A stretch of DNA of 64,000 nt from Paraburkholderia phenazinium (GCF_900100735.1 NZ_FNCJ01000012.1:186001-250000), one strand, 5' to 3'. Shown: positions 33,829 through 42,213, counted from the first letter of the stretch. Translations and numbers: made by a program. Notes: generated by a model from the letters alone, not told the origin.

Positions 33829-34860
33829 ATGAACCATTCCCTGGAAGCCGCCCCTGCGGGGGGCGCGCTCGAACAAGCCGTCTCTTCTGACCTTACCGTA
33901 ATTCGCTGGGGCATTGTCGGCACCGGCCGCATTGCGCGCCGGTTTGCGCAGGGTCTCGCGCACGTACCCGCCGCGCGCCTCACCGCCGTGTGGTCGCGCC
34001 GTGCCGAACCGGCCGCGGCCTTCGCGCAGGAATTCGGCGGCACGGTGTGCGAGAGCTTCGCGGCGCTGCTGGCGAGCGGCATCGACGCGCTCTACATCGC
34101 CACGCTGCAGGACAGCCACGTCGACTATGCGATCGCCGCGCTCGAAGCGGGCCTCCACGTGCTGTGCGAGAAGCCGGCTACCATCAACGCGGCCCAGCTC
34201 GAACGCGTGCTGGCGGTGGCCCGTCGCTCGCAACGGCTGTTCATGGAGGCAATGAAGCCGCCGTTCTATCCGCTTTATCGAGCGTTGCGTGCGCACCTCG
34301 ATGCCGATCCGATCGGACCCATTGGGCTCGTGCGAGCCGGCTGTTCGGCGGCGAACGTGCCGCCGGATCACCCTTCGTTTTCCTTCGAACACGCTGGCGG
34401 CGCGCTGCTCGATATCGGCATCTACGAGATCTTTCTGGCCGTCGACTGGCTCGGTGCGCCGCTCGAGGTGCAGACCTTGGGGCGCCTCGGGCCGACCGGC
34501 GTCGATACCTTTGCGAGCCTCAATAGCCAGCATGAGCATGGCATCGCGCAACTGTTCTGCGGACTCGATCTGCACGGCAAAGGCGATGCGCTGCTGCTCG
34601 CGCCCGGTGGCCACGTGACGATCCATGAGAACTGGTGGAACCCGGCCCGCGCAACGGTCCGCTATGCCGATGGGCGCGCGGTCGAACTGGACGTGCCGTT
34701 CGAAGGCGGCGGCCTCAACTACGAGACCGCACACTTCTGCGACCTGATCCGTGCCGGGCAACTGGAGAGCCCGGTGATGCCGCATGCGAAATCCTTGCAG
34801 ATGATCAGGATGAGCGATGCGGCGCGGGCGGCGCTGGGGCTTCGTTTCGCGGGGGAGTGA
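33829..34860 (+). CDS. Gfo/Idh/MocA family NAD(P)-dependent oxidoreductase
   Basis: A 343-residue sugar or polyol dehydrogenase. The Rossmann domain begins WGIVGTGRIARRFAQGL, and the family signature CEKPATINAAQ lies at about 118-128. The C-terminal alpha/beta domain includes GGALLDIGIYEIFLAVDWLG, where the Asp and Tyr are likely near the active site. Its closest look-alikes are dimeric dihydrodiol dehydrogenase and trans-1,2-dihydrobenzene-1,2-diol dehydrogenase types. The preceding regulator suggests inducible expression. Substrate not determinable from the sequence. Confidence 0.88.
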   Translation: MNHSLEAAPAGGALEQAVSSDLTVIRWGIVGTGRIARRFAQGLAHVPAARLTAVWSRRAEPAAAFAQEFGGTVCESFAALLASGIDALYIATLQDSHVDYAIAALEAGLHVLCEKPATINAAQLERVLAVARRSQRLFMEAMKPPFYPLYRALRAHLDADPIGPIGLVRAGCSAANVPPDHPSFSFEHAGGALLDIGIYEIFLAVDWLGAPLEVQTLGRLGPTGVDTFASLNSQHEHGIAQLFCGLDLHGKGDALLLAPGGHVTIHENWWNPARATVRYADGRAVELDVPFEGGGLNYETAHFCDLIRAGQLESPVMPHAKSLQMIRMSDAARAALGLRFAGE

Positions 34861-35045
34861 GGCGAAGGCAGGGCTGGCGGCATAAGCGGCAGAGAAGCGC
34901 TCGCGGGACGAGGCACGTAAGCGCCTGGAGGCGCGCACCGAGCCGCCGGGCCGCCCCCCTGCGTGCCGCAGTGGTACGATTTGCGCGGGCGCGCCGCAGT
35001 GGCGCCGCCAAAGCTTTCGATTACCTTCCGCCGGAGCCGTCTGCG

Positions 35046-35738
35046 ATGCGCATGCTTGGAAAACTATGGCGCGACAACAAGAGTCTTGTCGCGTTTCTCG
35101 TGCTGATGGTGCTGTTCCGCAGCGCCATCGCCGACTGGAACGTCGTGCCGAGCGGCTCGATGCTGCCGACCATTCGCGAAGGCGACCGCATCCTCGTCGA
35201 CAAGATGGCCTACGATCTGCGCGTGCCGCTCACCCACATCGCGATTGCGCATCTGCATGACCCGCAGCGTGGCGACATTGTCACGATCGATTCGTCGGCC
35301 GCCCATGAACTGATCGTCAAGCGGCTGATCGGCCTGCCTGGCGACCGCGTGGCGATGCGCGATAACGTGCTGTATGTGAACGGGGTGCGCGCTGACTATC
35401 AGCCGCTCAAATTCGGCCCGTTGCCGGGCGATGCAGCAACTCCAGGCGACTATCTGACCGAGCGTTTCGACGGTGTCGAGCATACGGTGCGGCTCTCGCC
35501 CGAGTCGCCGAGTCCGCGCAATTCGTTTGGGCCGGTGATCGTGCCGCCGGGCCAATACCTGATGCTCGGCGACAATCGCGACAACAGTGCGGACTCGCGC
35601 TACTTCGGCTTTTTCCCGCGTGGCGAGCTGATGGGGCGCACGCGCCGCGTCGCGTTCTCGCTGGACCCGGATCGCTACTACGAGCCGCGCTTTAGCCGCT
35701 TCGGCGCCCGGCTCGATGCGCCGCTGGCGGCGCGTTAA
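35046..35738 (+). CDS. lepB: Signal peptidase I, likely an accessory copy
   Basis: A 230-residue type I signal peptidase starting MRMLGKLWRDNKSL, with one N-terminal membrane anchor (about 12-30). Catalytic Ser38 lies in VPSGSMLPTIREGD and catalytic Lys92 in ELIVKRLIGLPGD. The box E sequence YLMLGDNRDNSADSRYFG is intact. It is shorter than E. coli LepB and has one anchor instead of two. The usual lepA-lepB-rnc context is absent, so a second peptidase gene is likely elsewhere. GGAG lies upstream of the start. The 185 bp before it show no other gene. Confidence 0.93.
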   Translation: MRMLGKLWRDNKSLVAFLVLMVLFRSAIADWNVVPSGSMLPTIREGDRILVDKMAYDLRVPLTHIAIAHLHDPQRGDIVTIDSSAAHELIVKRLIGLPGDRVAMRDNVLYVNGVRADYQPLKFGPLPGDAATPGDYLTERFDGVEHTVRLSPESPSPRNSFGPVIVPPGQYLMLGDNRDNSADSRYFGFFPRGELMGRTRRVAFSLDPDRYYEPRFSRFGARLDAPLAAR

Positions 35739-35800
35739 GCAGCGCTGCGCAAGGCGGCCATGCTTGAGCGTGAGTGCAAGCGCTCATGCTGGCCCGGCCA

Positions 35801-35848
35801 CCGGATCGCCGGCCGCCGGATCGCCGGCCGCCGGATCATGGCCGGCCG
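35801..35848. repeat. Short tandem repeat between convergent genes
   Basis: The 15-base unit CCGGATCGCCGGCCG occurs twice in direct succession (35801-35815, 35816-35830), followed by a diverged third copy with a 3-base insertion (35831-35848). It ends 10 bases before the stop of the leftward permease gene and lies between the 3' ends of lepB and that gene. A small inverted repeat (GAGCG...CGCTC, about 35764-35785) is nearby. Each unit is self-complementary in part, so it may serve as a structured transcript end. Confidence 0.7.
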
Positions 35849-35857
35849 TCACGCGGC

Positions 35858-36517
35858 TCAGTGCCGCGTGGGCAGCGCAAGACGCTGTTCGTACCAGTGC
35901 TGGATCCATTCGAGCACCTGGCACAGCACCCAGTAAATCGCCGCAGCTGTGAGGTACAGCGGCAGTGGCTGATAGGTCGAGGCAATCACTTCCTGCGCGC
36001 TTCTCAGCAACTCGGTCACCGTGATCACCGACACCAGTGAGGTGTCCTTGATGAGGCTGATCAGACTGTTCGAGAGGCTCGGCACGGCAATGCGCAACGC
36101 TTGCGGCGCGATCACAAAACGCAAGGTCTGGCGCCGCGACAGGCCAAGGCTATAGGCGGCCAGCCACTGGCCACTATGCACGCCGAGGATCGCGCCGCGC
36201 ATGCTCTCCGACAGATAAGCCGCGACGTTCGCCGACAGCGCGATCACGCCGGCAGGCGTCGGATCGAGCGAGATGCCGAGACTCGGCAAGCCGTAATAGA
36301 TCACGAAGATCTGCACCAGCAGCGGCGTGCCGCGCATGAGGCTCACATAGATGCGCGCGATCCAGTTCAACACGCGGTTGTGGCTGATCCCCATCACGGC
36401 GAGTACGCTGGCTGCCAGCAATCCGAAGATCATCGACAAGACCGCGAACTTGACCGTCAGGACAGCGCCCTGAGCGAGCACCGGAAGCGATTGGACGAGC
36501 AGGGAAGTGGTGGACAT
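35858..36517 (-). CDS. Polar amino-acid ABC transporter permease (cystine-type)
   Basis: A 219-residue inner-membrane permease of the His/Glu/Gln/Arg uptake family. It shows SLMRGTPLLVQIFVIYYGLP and the EAA loop around LGLSRRQTLRFVIAPQALR, followed by SLISLIKDTSLVSVITVTEL. Five membrane helices are expected. It is 168 bp downstream of the binding-protein gene on the same strand, with a terminator-like structure between. No ATPase gene is adjacent, so it must be shared or encoded elsewhere. Similarity to the cystine permease TcyL/YecS is suggested by the overall pattern. Confidence 0.9.
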   Translation of the reverse strand: MSTTSLLVQSLPVLAQGAVLTVKFAVLSMIFGLLAASVLAVMGISHNRVLNWIARIYVSLMRGTPLLVQIFVIYYGLPSLGISLDPTPAGVIALSANVAAYLSESMRGAILGVHSGQWLAAYSLGLSRRQTLRFVIAPQALRIAVPSLSNSLISLIKDTSLVSVITVTELLRSAQEVIASTYQPLPLYLTAAAIYWVLCQVLEWIQHWYEQRLALPTRH

Positions 36518-36621
36518 GGGCGGTGAGTGTTATGCGCAACAAAGCGCACATGATAAACGGGTCGTGGCGCGGGGAGGCAATTGCGCGCATGCGAGAGCAG
36601 CGCGGCCTGGCGCGTCTACAA

Positions 36622-36699
36622 AGAAAAAAGCGCCATCGCGAGGATGCCGCCCTGTGTCCCACGCCGGGTCTTTCAGCCGGCGCGATCAGTTCGCGATGG
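36622..36699 (-). terminator. Attenuating terminator between binding-protein and permease genes
   Basis: On the leftward strand the last codons of the binding-protein gene start an arm, CCATCGCGA (plus 36691-36699). About 50 bases later its exact complement, TCGCGATGG (plus 36633-36641), follows and is trailed by CGCTTTTTTC. A smaller GCCGG/CCGGC hairpin lies inside. The structure would stop part of the transcription before the permease gene. This fits the excess of binding protein over permease typical of ABC importers. Confidence 0.6.
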
Positions 36700-37483
36700 G
36701 CTTGGTCACGTCGATGCCGAACCACTTGTCGGAGATCTTCGCGAAGGTGCCGTCGGCTTCGAGCTGGGTCATCGCATCGTCGATCGCCTTGGCGAACTTC
36801 GGATTGCCCTTCTTGAACGGAATGCCCGACGGCGTGCCGGTGCCGACCATCGCGCCGGTGCGCAGCGGCAGCGGCGAGGTCTTCAGCAGATAGGCAAGCA
36901 TCAGACGGTCGTTGAGCGCGGCGTCCAGACGCCCGGCGGCGAGATCCGCCAGGTACTCGGGCGCGCCCGGATACGTCTTGACGTCGATGCCCGGCACCGA
37001 CTTAGCCATGTCCATATAGTTCGTTCCGAGACCCACGCCGAGTTTCTTGCCCTTCAGGTCTTCGAGCGACTTGAACTGGCGCGTGTCGTCCTTACGCTGG
37101 ATCAGTTGCGCAGCGGAGAAGGTGTAGCCGGGCGAGAAATCGAGCACCTGCTTGCGGGCATCGGTGATACCGACCTGGTTGACGATCACGTCGAACTTGC
37201 CTGCCTGCAGACCCGCGATGATGCCGCTCCACTCGGTGGTCACGAACACCGGCTTCACGCCGAGCTTCGCCGCGACCGCCTTGGCGATATCCACGTCGAA
37301 GCCGACCAGCTCACCGGAGGGCGCCTTCGAGTTGAACGGCGGGAACGTGCCTTCGAGGCCGATGCGCAAGGTGCCGCTTTGCTTGACCTGATCGAGCAGG
37401 TCTTCCGCGTGGGCAGCCGTGGCCGTGAACGAGGCGCCAATCAGACCCGCCACCAGGATTTTTTTCAGCAAGCCAAATTTCAT
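36686..37483 (-). CDS. Amino-acid ABC transporter periplasmic binding protein (cystine-type)
   Basis: A 265-residue periplasmic protein with a Sec signal peptide, MKFGLLKKILVAGLIGASF, cleaved after AHA at about residue 26. The mature part follows the family-3 binding-protein pattern: SGTLRIGLEGTFPPFNSK, GELVGFDVDIAKAVAAKLG, FVTTEWSGIIAGLQAGKFDV and LKGKKLGVGLGTNYM. These resemble FliY/TcyJ cystine-binding proteins, although ligand choice is inferred. AAAGGA precedes the ATG. It is the first gene of a two-gene unit with the permease. Confidence 0.9.
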   Translation of the reverse strand: MKFGLLKKILVAGLIGASFTATAAHAEDLLDQVKQSGTLRIGLEGTFPPFNSKAPSGELVGFDVDIAKAVAAKLGVKPVFVTTEWSGIIAGLQAGKFDVIVNQVGITDARKQVLDFSPGYTFSAAQLIQRKDDTRQFKSLEDLKGKKLGVGLGTNYMDMAKSVPGIDVKTYPGAPEYLADLAAGRLDAALNDRLMLAYLLKTSPLPLRTGAMVGTGTPSGIPFKKGNPKFAKAIDDAMTQLEADGTFAKISDKWFGIDVTKPIAN

Positions 37484-37628
37484 CGTGTTCCTTTATTCGT
37501 GCTTATTGCCCGGGGAGGGCAGTTTTAACAGCGGAAAGGATAACAAAACAGACTATCAGTACTTAAATACCGTTTGTTTATGCCTATATAACCTGGATTA
37601 GCCTTGGCCGGACAGGCATCCCCTCAGT

Positions 37629-38651
37629 TTACGCCAGCGCCTGAGCGCATTCGGCCACCAGCGCCGGGCCGCGATAGATGAAGCCGGTATAGAGCTGCAC
37701 CAGAGCCGCACCGGCGGCGAGCTTGGCACGCGCGTCCTCGCCGGAGAAGATGCCGCCGACGCCGATGATCGGCACCGTATCGCCAACCTCGGCGCGCAGC
37801 TTGCGGATCACTTCATTGGACGCGTTGAACACCGGTTTGCCCGACAGGCCGCCGGTTTCCTCGGCGTGCGGCAGCCCCGTGACGGCGGCGCGCGAGAGCG
37901 TCGTATTGGTGGCGATGACGCCTTCGAAGCGATGGCGCAGCAGCGTATCGGCGATCGACTTGATCTGCTCGTCGTCGAGGTCCGGGGCGATCTTCAGCGC
38001 GAGCGGCACCAGCTTGCCGTGCAGGTCGGCGAGGCGCTGCTGCTTGTCCTTGAGCGCGGCGAGCAGGGCATCGAGTTCGCCGGCGCCCTGCAACTGGCGC
38101 AGGTTCTTGGTATTCGGCGACGAGATGTTGACCGTCACGTAGCTCGCGAACGGATAGACGCGCTCGAGACAGTACAGATAGTCTTCGGCGGCGCGCTCGA
38201 TCGGCGTGTCGGCGTTCTTGCCGATATTCAGGCCGAGCGTGCCGCGATAGCGCGCGGCCTGCACGTTCTTGACGAACTGGTCGACCCCGGCGTTGTTGAA
38301 GCCCATGCGGTTGATCACGCCACCGGCCTCGGGCAGGCGGAACATGCGTGGCCGCGGATTGCCCGGCTGGGCGCGCGGCGTCACCGTGCCCACCTCGATG
38401 AAGCCGAAGCCGAGCGCGGCCAGCCCGTCGATGCACGCGCCGTCCTTGTCCAGCCCCGCGGCGAGCCCCACCGGGTTGCGGAAGGTCAGCCCCATCACGG
38501 TGCGCGGCGCGTCGGGCACACGCGGCGCAAGCGCGCCCGCGATGCCGGTGCGGCCGGCCGCGCCGAGCAGGCGCAACGTCAGGTGGTGAGCGTCTTCCGC
38601 GTCCATGCGAAAGAGTTGGGCGCGTACGAGCGGGTAGAGGGAACTGAACAC
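37629..38651 (-). CDS. pyrD: Dihydroorotate dehydrogenase (quinone), class 2
   Basis: A 340-residue FMN enzyme of pyrimidine synthesis that passes electrons to the quinone pool. An N-terminal amphipathic extension (MFSSLYPLVRAQLFRMDAED) marks the membrane-associated class 2 type. FMN and orotate sites are seen in FRNPVGLAAGLDKDGACIDG, NRMGFNNAGVD, LGLNIGKNADTP, NISSPNTKNLRQLQ (catalytic Ser region) and GVGGIFSGEDA. The start is a GTG at 38651. It lies 128 bp downstream of bpt on the same strand, and its leader contains a nested inverted repeat. Confidence 0.97.
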   Translation of the reverse strand: MFSSLYPLVRAQLFRMDAEDAHHLTLRLLGAAGRTGIAGALAPRVPDAPRTVMGLTFRNPVGLAAGLDKDGACIDGLAALGFGFIEVGTVTPRAQPGNPRPRMFRLPEAGGVINRMGFNNAGVDQFVKNVQAARYRGTLGLNIGKNADTPIERAAEDYLYCLERVYPFASYVTVNISSPNTKNLRQLQGAGELDALLAALKDKQQRLADLHGKLVPLALKIAPDLDDEQIKSIADTLLRHRFEGVIATNTTLSRAAVTGLPHAEETGGLSGKPVFNASNEVIRKLRAEVGDTVPIIGVGGIFSGEDARAKLAAGAALVQLYTGFIYRGPALVAECAQALA

Positions 38652-38659
38652 GGGACGAA

Positions 38660-38700
38660 AGCCGTCGGCTTAAAAATGGTAACCCGCCATTTTACCGGCT
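38660..38700 (-). promoter_or_regulatory. Nested inverted repeat in the pyrD leader
   Basis: Just upstream of the pyrD GTG, the arms AAAATGG (38673-38679) and CCATTTT (38687-38693) are exactly complementary around a 7-base loop. Outer arms AGCCG (38660-38664) and CGGCT (38696-38700) extend the symmetry. Read on the pyrD strand the element contains a six-codon frame (MAGYHF then stop) that ends before the gene. It may affect pyrD translation or transcription. No T-run follows. Confidence 0.4.
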
Positions 38701-38779
38701 TTAACGAGACGGCAGGGAGCGCGGCAGGCCTGGGGGTCGTGACGTGTGCGGCGCTGGGCGTTTTTCTCGCCGTGTGCGC

Positions 38780-39607
38780 TCAGCGTTGCAGCCGGACCGG
38801 GCCGCGCCGGCCCTGGATGGCTGCGTCGACCGGCGGCAGCTCGGGGTTATGCGGATCGAGCGTTTGCCACGTGCCTTCGATCAGGCCTTCCAGCGGGCGG
38901 AAATTGGCCTTGTAGGCCATTTTCTGGCTCTCGCGGATCCAGTAGCCGAGGTAGACGTAGGGCAGCCGCAGGCTGCGCGCCTGTTCGATCTGCCAGTAGA
39001 TGTTGTAGGTGCCGAAGCTGCTGTGCGCCAGATCCGGCTCGAAGAAGGTGTAGACCGACGAGAGCCCGTCGCCGAGGATGTCGATCATGCTGATCATGCG
39101 CAGCAGGCCGGGAGCGTCCGGGTGTTCGGCGAGCGGCTCGCGGAATTCGACGAGGCGCGAGTTGATCCGGCTTTGCAGCAGAAACTGTTCGTACTGGTCG
39201 CGGCTGTCGCGATCCATGCCGCCGCCGGCGTGGCGCGCCGACTGGTAGCGCATATAGAGCGCGTAGTGTTCTTCGTCGTAGTGCAGCGGGGCGACCGTGG
39301 CGACGAGGCCGCCATGCTTTTTCCATACCTTGCGTTGCGTGCGGTTGGGCTGAAACAGGTCGACCGGCACGCGCACCGGAACGCAGGCCCGGCAGCCGTC
39401 GCAATACGGGCGGTAGGTGAACACACCCGAGCGCCGGAAGCCGGCCTTGACGAGGTCGGTGTAGACGTCGGAGTTGATCAGATGGCTTGGCGTGGCGACT
39501 TGCGAGCGTGCCACGCGCCCCTCCAGATAGCTGCAGGGGTACGGCGCCGTTGCATAGAATTGCAGCGCGGAAAGAGGTGAAAGCGGCAGCTCGTTGGGGT
39601 GCGTCAC
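38780..39607 (-). CDS. bpt: Aspartate/glutamate leucyltransferase (Bpt, arginyltransferase-like)
   Basis: A 275-residue N-degron enzyme that transfers leucine from Leu-tRNA to proteins with N-terminal Asp or Glu, marking them for ClpS/ClpAP. The N-terminal ATE domain has PCSYLEGRVARSQVATP and the Cys cluster RPYCDGCRACVPVRVPV. The C-terminal domain has the acyltransferase core DILGDGLSSVYTFFEPD, YLGYWIRESQKMAYKANFRP and PLEGL. Bacterial members of this length are usually leucyl, not arginyl, transferases. The other N-degron transferase, aat, is encoded 1.2 kb away. Confidence 0.95.
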   Translation of the reverse strand: MTHPNELPLSPLSALQFYATAPYPCSYLEGRVARSQVATPSHLINSDVYTDLVKAGFRRSGVFTYRPYCDGCRACVPVRVPVDLFQPNRTQRKVWKKHGGLVATVAPLHYDEEHYALYMRYQSARHAGGGMDRDSRDQYEQFLLQSRINSRLVEFREPLAEHPDAPGLLRMISMIDILGDGLSSVYTFFEPDLAHSSFGTYNIYWQIEQARSLRLPYVYLGYWIRESQKMAYKANFRPLEGLIEGTWQTLDPHNPELPPVDAAIQGRRGPVRLQR

Positions 39608-39883
39608 GTTGGCAGCTCTCGAAGCGTCTTTGGGTCTTTCAAACCGGTTTCAATGGCAGCGCGCCCCGGTGTGGCCGTTTCATCGTCCGTGCCGGACCGG
39701 GCATTAGTGACAAGTATATTGCGGAGCGTGCCGGTTTGTTTCCTCGGGTGAGACCTGATGGCATAAAAAGCTTGGGCTTTCGTGACGCGGTGACGACAAA
39801 GGGCATATTGAGAACGTGCGCTATGGGCGGGAATTGGCCGATTGGCTATCTTCTCGACGGGGTGAAACAGGGTCAGTATCATC

Positions 39884-40537
39884 ATGAGCGCATCTTCGGT
39901 GAGCGCTGGGTTTGGGGCGGGAGGGGCGCCGGGCCCTGGATTTCGTACAAGTTCCAAGAGAGGCAATGTGATCGTGGCAGCTATAACGGCAGGTGCTGCG
40001 TCGGTGGTAGAGGCAGCGGGCTGTGCTAGCGAAGCCGCGACGACGACGGCGATTTTCGGCGACTGGTTCGGCTGGGTCGGCTCAAACGTGCTCGTTGGGG
40101 CGCTGGCGCCGCTGCTGGTCATCACCGTGATTCACTGGGCGAGGAAGGCGGGGCGGACGAACGCCAACGTCGAGTACTTCGATGCTTACCGAGGCGGGGC
40201 GCTCGGCTTTATCGCGCTCGGCTGGATCGCTGGAGCCGTGGCCGAAGTAGTCAAGGCGGTGACGAGTGGGCAGCCAAGACTGTGGCACGTCTGGATGTTG
40301 ATGTTATTGGGTGTAGTCGCCATAGTCGCGGCACTTGCCGCAGGGGTTGGCACGATTCCTTTGGTGACGACTACCGCGCAGCAGCAGCCGAATCCGCAAG
40401 CCGTTGCGCAGCAGACGTCACTTATCCCCACGAGGCATGCGCCGACCCCGGAGGATGTCTTCGTGTGCAAGTGTTCGGCCGCGGTTTGTGTGATAGCATT
40501 TTTGACGGCTGCAGGTGTGCATTACGCCACCAGTTGA
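39884..40537 (+). CDS. Uncharacterised protein with four predicted membrane helices
   Basis: A 217-residue protein not recognised as any family. Hydrophobic segments are seen near residues 66-85 (GSNVLVGALAPLLVITVIHW), 104-124, 136-160 and 196-214. A Gln/Pro-rich cytoplasmic or periplasmic stretch (AQQQPNPQAVAQQ) lies between the last two. The C-terminal part has a CKCSAAVC motif. A 50-residue membrane protein gene starts 10 bp downstream and probably belongs to the same transcript. The pair interrupts the bpt-aat neighbourhood and ends at a strong terminator. The start at ATG 39884 lacks a strong ribosome site. Confidence 0.6.
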   Translation: MSASSVSAGFGAGGAPGPGFRTSSKRGNVIVAAITAGAASVVEAAGCASEAATTTAIFGDWFGWVGSNVLVGALAPLLVITVIHWARKAGRTNANVEYFDAYRGGALGFIALGWIAGAVAEVVKAVTSGQPRLWHVWMLMLLGVVAIVAALAAGVGTIPLVTTTAQQQPNPQAVAQQTSLIPTRHAPTPEDVFVCKCSAAVCVIAFLTAAGVHYATS

Positions 40538-40547
40538 CGGAGAGAAT

Positions 40548-40700
40548 ATGGATTTTCTACCCACTGAAACCCGCAGGACCATTAGCCTGGTCGAAGCGCA
40601 AGCTAATCAGCGCATGCTCGTGACGAGCGCAAAGGTGTCTGTGATCGGCTCATTGCTCGCTGCGATCGCGATGGCAGTGTTGATTTTGCACGTCAAGTGA
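40548..40700 (+). CDS. Small single-helix membrane protein (50 aa)
   Basis: A short gene starting MDFLPTETRRTISLVEAQAN at 40548 with GGAGAG 6 bp upstream. It consists of a polar N-terminal half and one membrane helix, SVIGSLLAAIAMAVLILHVK, at the C-terminus. It follows the 217-residue membrane protein by 10 bp and is directly followed by a rho-independent terminator, which supports expression. No function is recognised. Confidence 0.6.
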   Translation: MDFLPTETRRTISLVEAQANQRMLVTSAKVSVIGSLLAAIAMAVLILHVK

Positions 40701-40720
40701 CCGCGATTTCACCCCTCTAA

Positions 40721-40744
40721 AAACCCGCGCGTGCGGGTTTTTTT
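40721..40744 (+). terminator. Rho-independent terminator
   Basis: The stem AAACCCGC (40721-40728) and GCGGGTTT (40733-40740) flank a 4-base loop and are followed by further T residues (40741-40744). It lies 20 bp after the stop of the 50-residue membrane protein. The A-run on the other side could let it also terminate the leftward strand. Confidence 0.9.
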
Positions 40745-40793
40745 GCGCCTCGGGTTTCAACGCCGACCCGTGCTCGCCTCGAGACCTGTCATG

Positions 40794-41543
40794 TCATGAA
40801 CCCGCCGCGGCGGATTTCGACAGGACCTCCTCCAGCACCGTCTTGTCGAAGCGCCAGGGGATCGGCTCCGCATCGACAGTCGAGCGGACATGCGCAATGA
40901 ACGCTTTGCGCGCTATTTCGTGACCACCCAGCGAAGCCAGATGCGACGTGTTCTGCTGGCAATCGATCAGCTCTACCCCGTGATGCCGCAAGTGTCCGAC
41001 CAGCGCGGAGAGCGCCATTTTCGACGCATCGGTCACCTCGGCAAACATCGATTCGCCGAAAAACATCCGCCCGAACGACACGCCGTACAGACCACCCACG
41101 CGCTTGCCCTCGAACCAGGTTTCGATGCTGTGGGCATCGCCCGTGCGATGCAGCGACGAATAGGCATCCACGACGTCGGCGGTGATCCATGTGCCGCGCT
41201 GGCCGCGCCGCGGCGCCTGGGCGCAGGCGCGCATCACTGCCGCGAAATCGTGGTCGACACGGATTTCCCACGAGTCCTCGCGCAGTACCTTCTTCAAGGT
41301 TTTGCGCAACGAGGGTGAAACCTTGAATTCTGCCGGCCGCAGGATCATGCGCGGATCGGGGCTCCACCAGAGCACCGGCTGGCCGTCGGAATACCACGGG
41401 AAGATGCCGCGCCGGTAGGCGTCGATCAGGCGCGACGGCAGCAGGTCCGCGCTGGCCGCGAGCAGGCCCGGCGCGCCGCTCGCCGCGCCGAGCGCACGCT
41501 CGACGGCAGGGAACGGATCGTCGGGTCCGAGCCAGGGAACCAT
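40794..41543 (-). CDS. aat: Leucyl/phenylalanyl-tRNA--protein transferase
   Basis: A 249-residue N-degron transferase that adds Leu or Phe to proteins with N-terminal Lys or Arg. Diagnostic stretches are AYRRGIFPWYSDGQPVLWWS followed by PDPRM, then GTWITADVVDAYSSLH, HSIETWFEGKRVGGLYGVSF followed by GRMFFGESMF, and QNTSHLASLGGHEIARK. Its ATG lies 11 bp after the NUDIX gene stop on the same strand, so the two are probably cotranscribed. Together with bpt it gives the cell both known bacterial N-end leucylation activities. Confidence 0.97.
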   Translation of the reverse strand: MVPWLGPDDPFPAVERALGAASGAPGLLAASADLLPSRLIDAYRRGIFPWYSDGQPVLWWSPDPRMILRPAEFKVSPSLRKTLKKVLREDSWEIRVDHDFAAVMRACAQAPRRGQRGTWITADVVDAYSSLHRTGDAHSIETWFEGKRVGGLYGVSFGRMFFGESMFAEVTDASKMALSALVGHLRHHGVELIDCQQNTSHLASLGGHEIARKAFIAHVRSTVDAEPIPWRFDKTVLEEVLSKSAAAGS

Positions 41544-41554
41544 GCGTGTGCCGC

Positions 41555-42100
41555 TCAGCCTTCGCGCAGCGAACGGAAGATGTCGCCGGTGTGCAGGCCG
41601 TAGCTGCCCGCGCGGCGGTCAGCGAAGAAGAAGCGCAGTGTCTGGCCGACCGTGGGGAACGCGATGTCGTCCCACGGAATCTCGTGCTCCTCGAAGAGGC
41701 GCACTTCAAGGCTTTCCTCGCCGGCGTCGAGGTCGAGATCAAGCAGCCGCGCAAGGTAAAACAGATGCACCTGATGCACATGCGGCACATTGAGCAGCGA
41801 GAACAGGCTCTGCACCTCGACGCGTGCGCCGGCTTCCTCCAGGGTTTCGCGCGAAGCCCCTTCGGAGGTGGTCTCGCCCATTTCCATGAAGCCGGCGGGC
41901 AGGGTCCAGTAGCCGTAGCGCGGTTCGATCGCACGGCGGCATAGCAGCACCTTGTCGTCCCAGACCGGGATTGTGCCGACCACATTGCGCGGGTTCTGAT
42001 AGTGCACGGTACCGCAACTGGCGCAGACGAAGCGCTCGCGATTGTCGCCCGGAGGAATGCTCAGGCTGACCACGTGGCCGCAGACAGAACAGAATTTCAT
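41555..42100 (-). CDS. NUDIX hydrolase with N-terminal zinc ribbon
   Basis: A 181-residue protein. A zinc ribbon (CSVCGH and CASCGT, four Cys) precedes the NUDIX domain. The NUDIX box is complete: GFMEMGETTSEGASRETLEE followed by AG. The architecture resembles NudC-like or ADP-ribose/NADH pyrophosphatases of the short type. Substrate is not certain. The gene starts MKFCSVCGHVV and is followed by aat after 11 bp. Confidence 0.92.
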   Translation of the reverse strand: MKFCSVCGHVVSLSIPPGDNRERFVCASCGTVHYQNPRNVVGTIPVWDDKVLLCRRAIEPRYGYWTLPAGFMEMGETTSEGASRETLEEAGARVEVQSLFSLLNVPHVHQVHLFYLARLLDLDLDAGEESLEVRLFEEHEIPWDDIAFPTVGQTLRFFFADRRAGSYGLHTGDIFRSLREG

Positions 42101-42213
42101 AGGAAGGGGACGAAGAGTGGTGATAGGAGTTTATCACCAGGGCGAGCTTTCAAGACGGGAGCGTGCGCGGCAGACCTAAGCTGCAGGTGGCGAGGGGGCG
42201 AAAACCTGGCCGA

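Noticed and set aside
35801..35848. Tandem repeat considered as a CRISPR array
   Set aside because: Units are contiguous 15-mers without spacers and no cas genes are present; no CRISPR array was found in the window.
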